The notes under the pieces are model-generated. The model was not told the DNA's origin and made no database searches. It saw nothing but the letters and a program-made list of their open reading frames with translations. From assembly GCF_003710915.1 (NCBI RefSeq), contig NZ_RHHR01000015.1, forward strand, positions 1 to 64,000: a DNA stretch of 64,000 nucleotides, given 5' to 3'. Below, in pieces: positions 63,864-64,000 of this stretch. The translations under genes were made by a program, and so were the position numbers. The stretch comes from Brevibacillus invocatus. GTDB taxonomy: Bacteria; Bacillota; Bacilli; Brevibacillales; Brevibacillaceae. Positions within the stretch are counted from its first letter, which is position 1. Each line of letters opens with the position of its first letter.

Positions 63864-64000
63864 AGCAGTCGTATACGTAACCTTGCGCGAGAGCGTTTTG
63901 GATCCACAGGGACATGCGGTAAAAGGAGCGTTGAACACGCTTGGTTTCGATGAAGTGAAAAACGTGCGCATCGGGAAGTACATGGAGCTGGAATTGGGAA
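63856..64000 (+). CDS. purS: FGAM synthase small subunit PurS (partial)
   Basis: The first 48 residues ([46 protein letters not shown]) are the PurS fold; the gene runs off the window. PurS joins PurQ and PurL in formylglycinamidine ribonucleotide synthase. GGAGGAG ribosome site inside the end of purC; co-translation is likely. Confidence 0.95.
   Translation, partial: MFKAVVYVTLRESVLDPQGHAVKGALNTLGFDEVKNVRIGKYMELELG

Overview
The window reads as chromosome of a spore-forming Bacillota rod, most likely Brevibacillus or a close relative. This is an inference from gene content and style, not from a database search. The supporting features are a dense rRNA/tRNA cluster, PurR boxes and guanine riboswitches, a BceRSAB-type antibiotic module, a YwrC/YwrB/YwrA/YwrD-like cluster, a SpoIIP-domain protein, strong AGGAGG-type ribosome sites, frequent TTG/GTG starts and a core of roughly 50% GC.

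Layout: (1) 1-2036: 3' end of a 23S rRNA, then 14 tRNA genes with encoded CCA and a terminator; no 5S gene lies between them. (2) 2297-6715: a MoxR ATPase / DUF58 / transglutaminase membrane triad. (3) 6712-16728: a purine block. guaA and a guanine/hypoxanthine permease each sit behind a guanine riboswitch with its terminator, followed by two tandem M1-type metallopeptidases and a purE-purK-purB operon with PurR boxes and a structured leader. The operon stops at a terminator after purB; purC and purS reappear only at 63144, so the de novo purine pathway is split by about 46 kb. (4) 16790-21955: an orphan ECF sigma factor, then a BceR/BceS-like two-component system and a BceA/BceB-like exporter. 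The sigma gene and the exporter have the same promoter architecture. (5) 22026-31651: guanine deaminase, then an Lrp/AsnC regulator, a complete oligopeptide ABC transporter, a two-gene short-chain chromate-type transporter and a gamma-glutamyltransferase-like enzyme.

(6) 31950-40620: an AT-rich acquired island. It holds a decayed IS3-family element, a truncated and frameshifted DUF3883 gene, a BsuBI/PstI-type restriction-modification pair and an AAA ATPase plus subtilase pair matching the IetAS anti-phage system. (7) 40795-43264: small housekeeping or unknown genes. (8) 43536-56582: a Tad/Flp type IVc pilus locus in two transcription units. Prepilin peptidase, CpaB, TadZ, TadA, TadB, TadC and the Flp pilin end at a terminator. 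The second unit has two TadE/F-like pseudopilins flanked by two paralogous von Willebrand A lipoproteins, a secreted 20-residue-repeat protein and two uncharacterised proteins. (9) 56673-62866: DUF169 protein, SDR-family protein, four-SH3/SpoIIP cell wall hydrolase, M29 aminopeptidase and iron alcohol dehydrogenase. (10) 63144-end: purC and the start of purS.

The most interesting points are the BceR-like control of an ECF sigma factor without a neighbouring anti-sigma gene, the unassigned RNA leader of purE, the monoderm Tad locus with its vWA lipoproteins and repeat protein, the peptide transporter embedded in a ywrCBAD-like cluster, and the small defence island.
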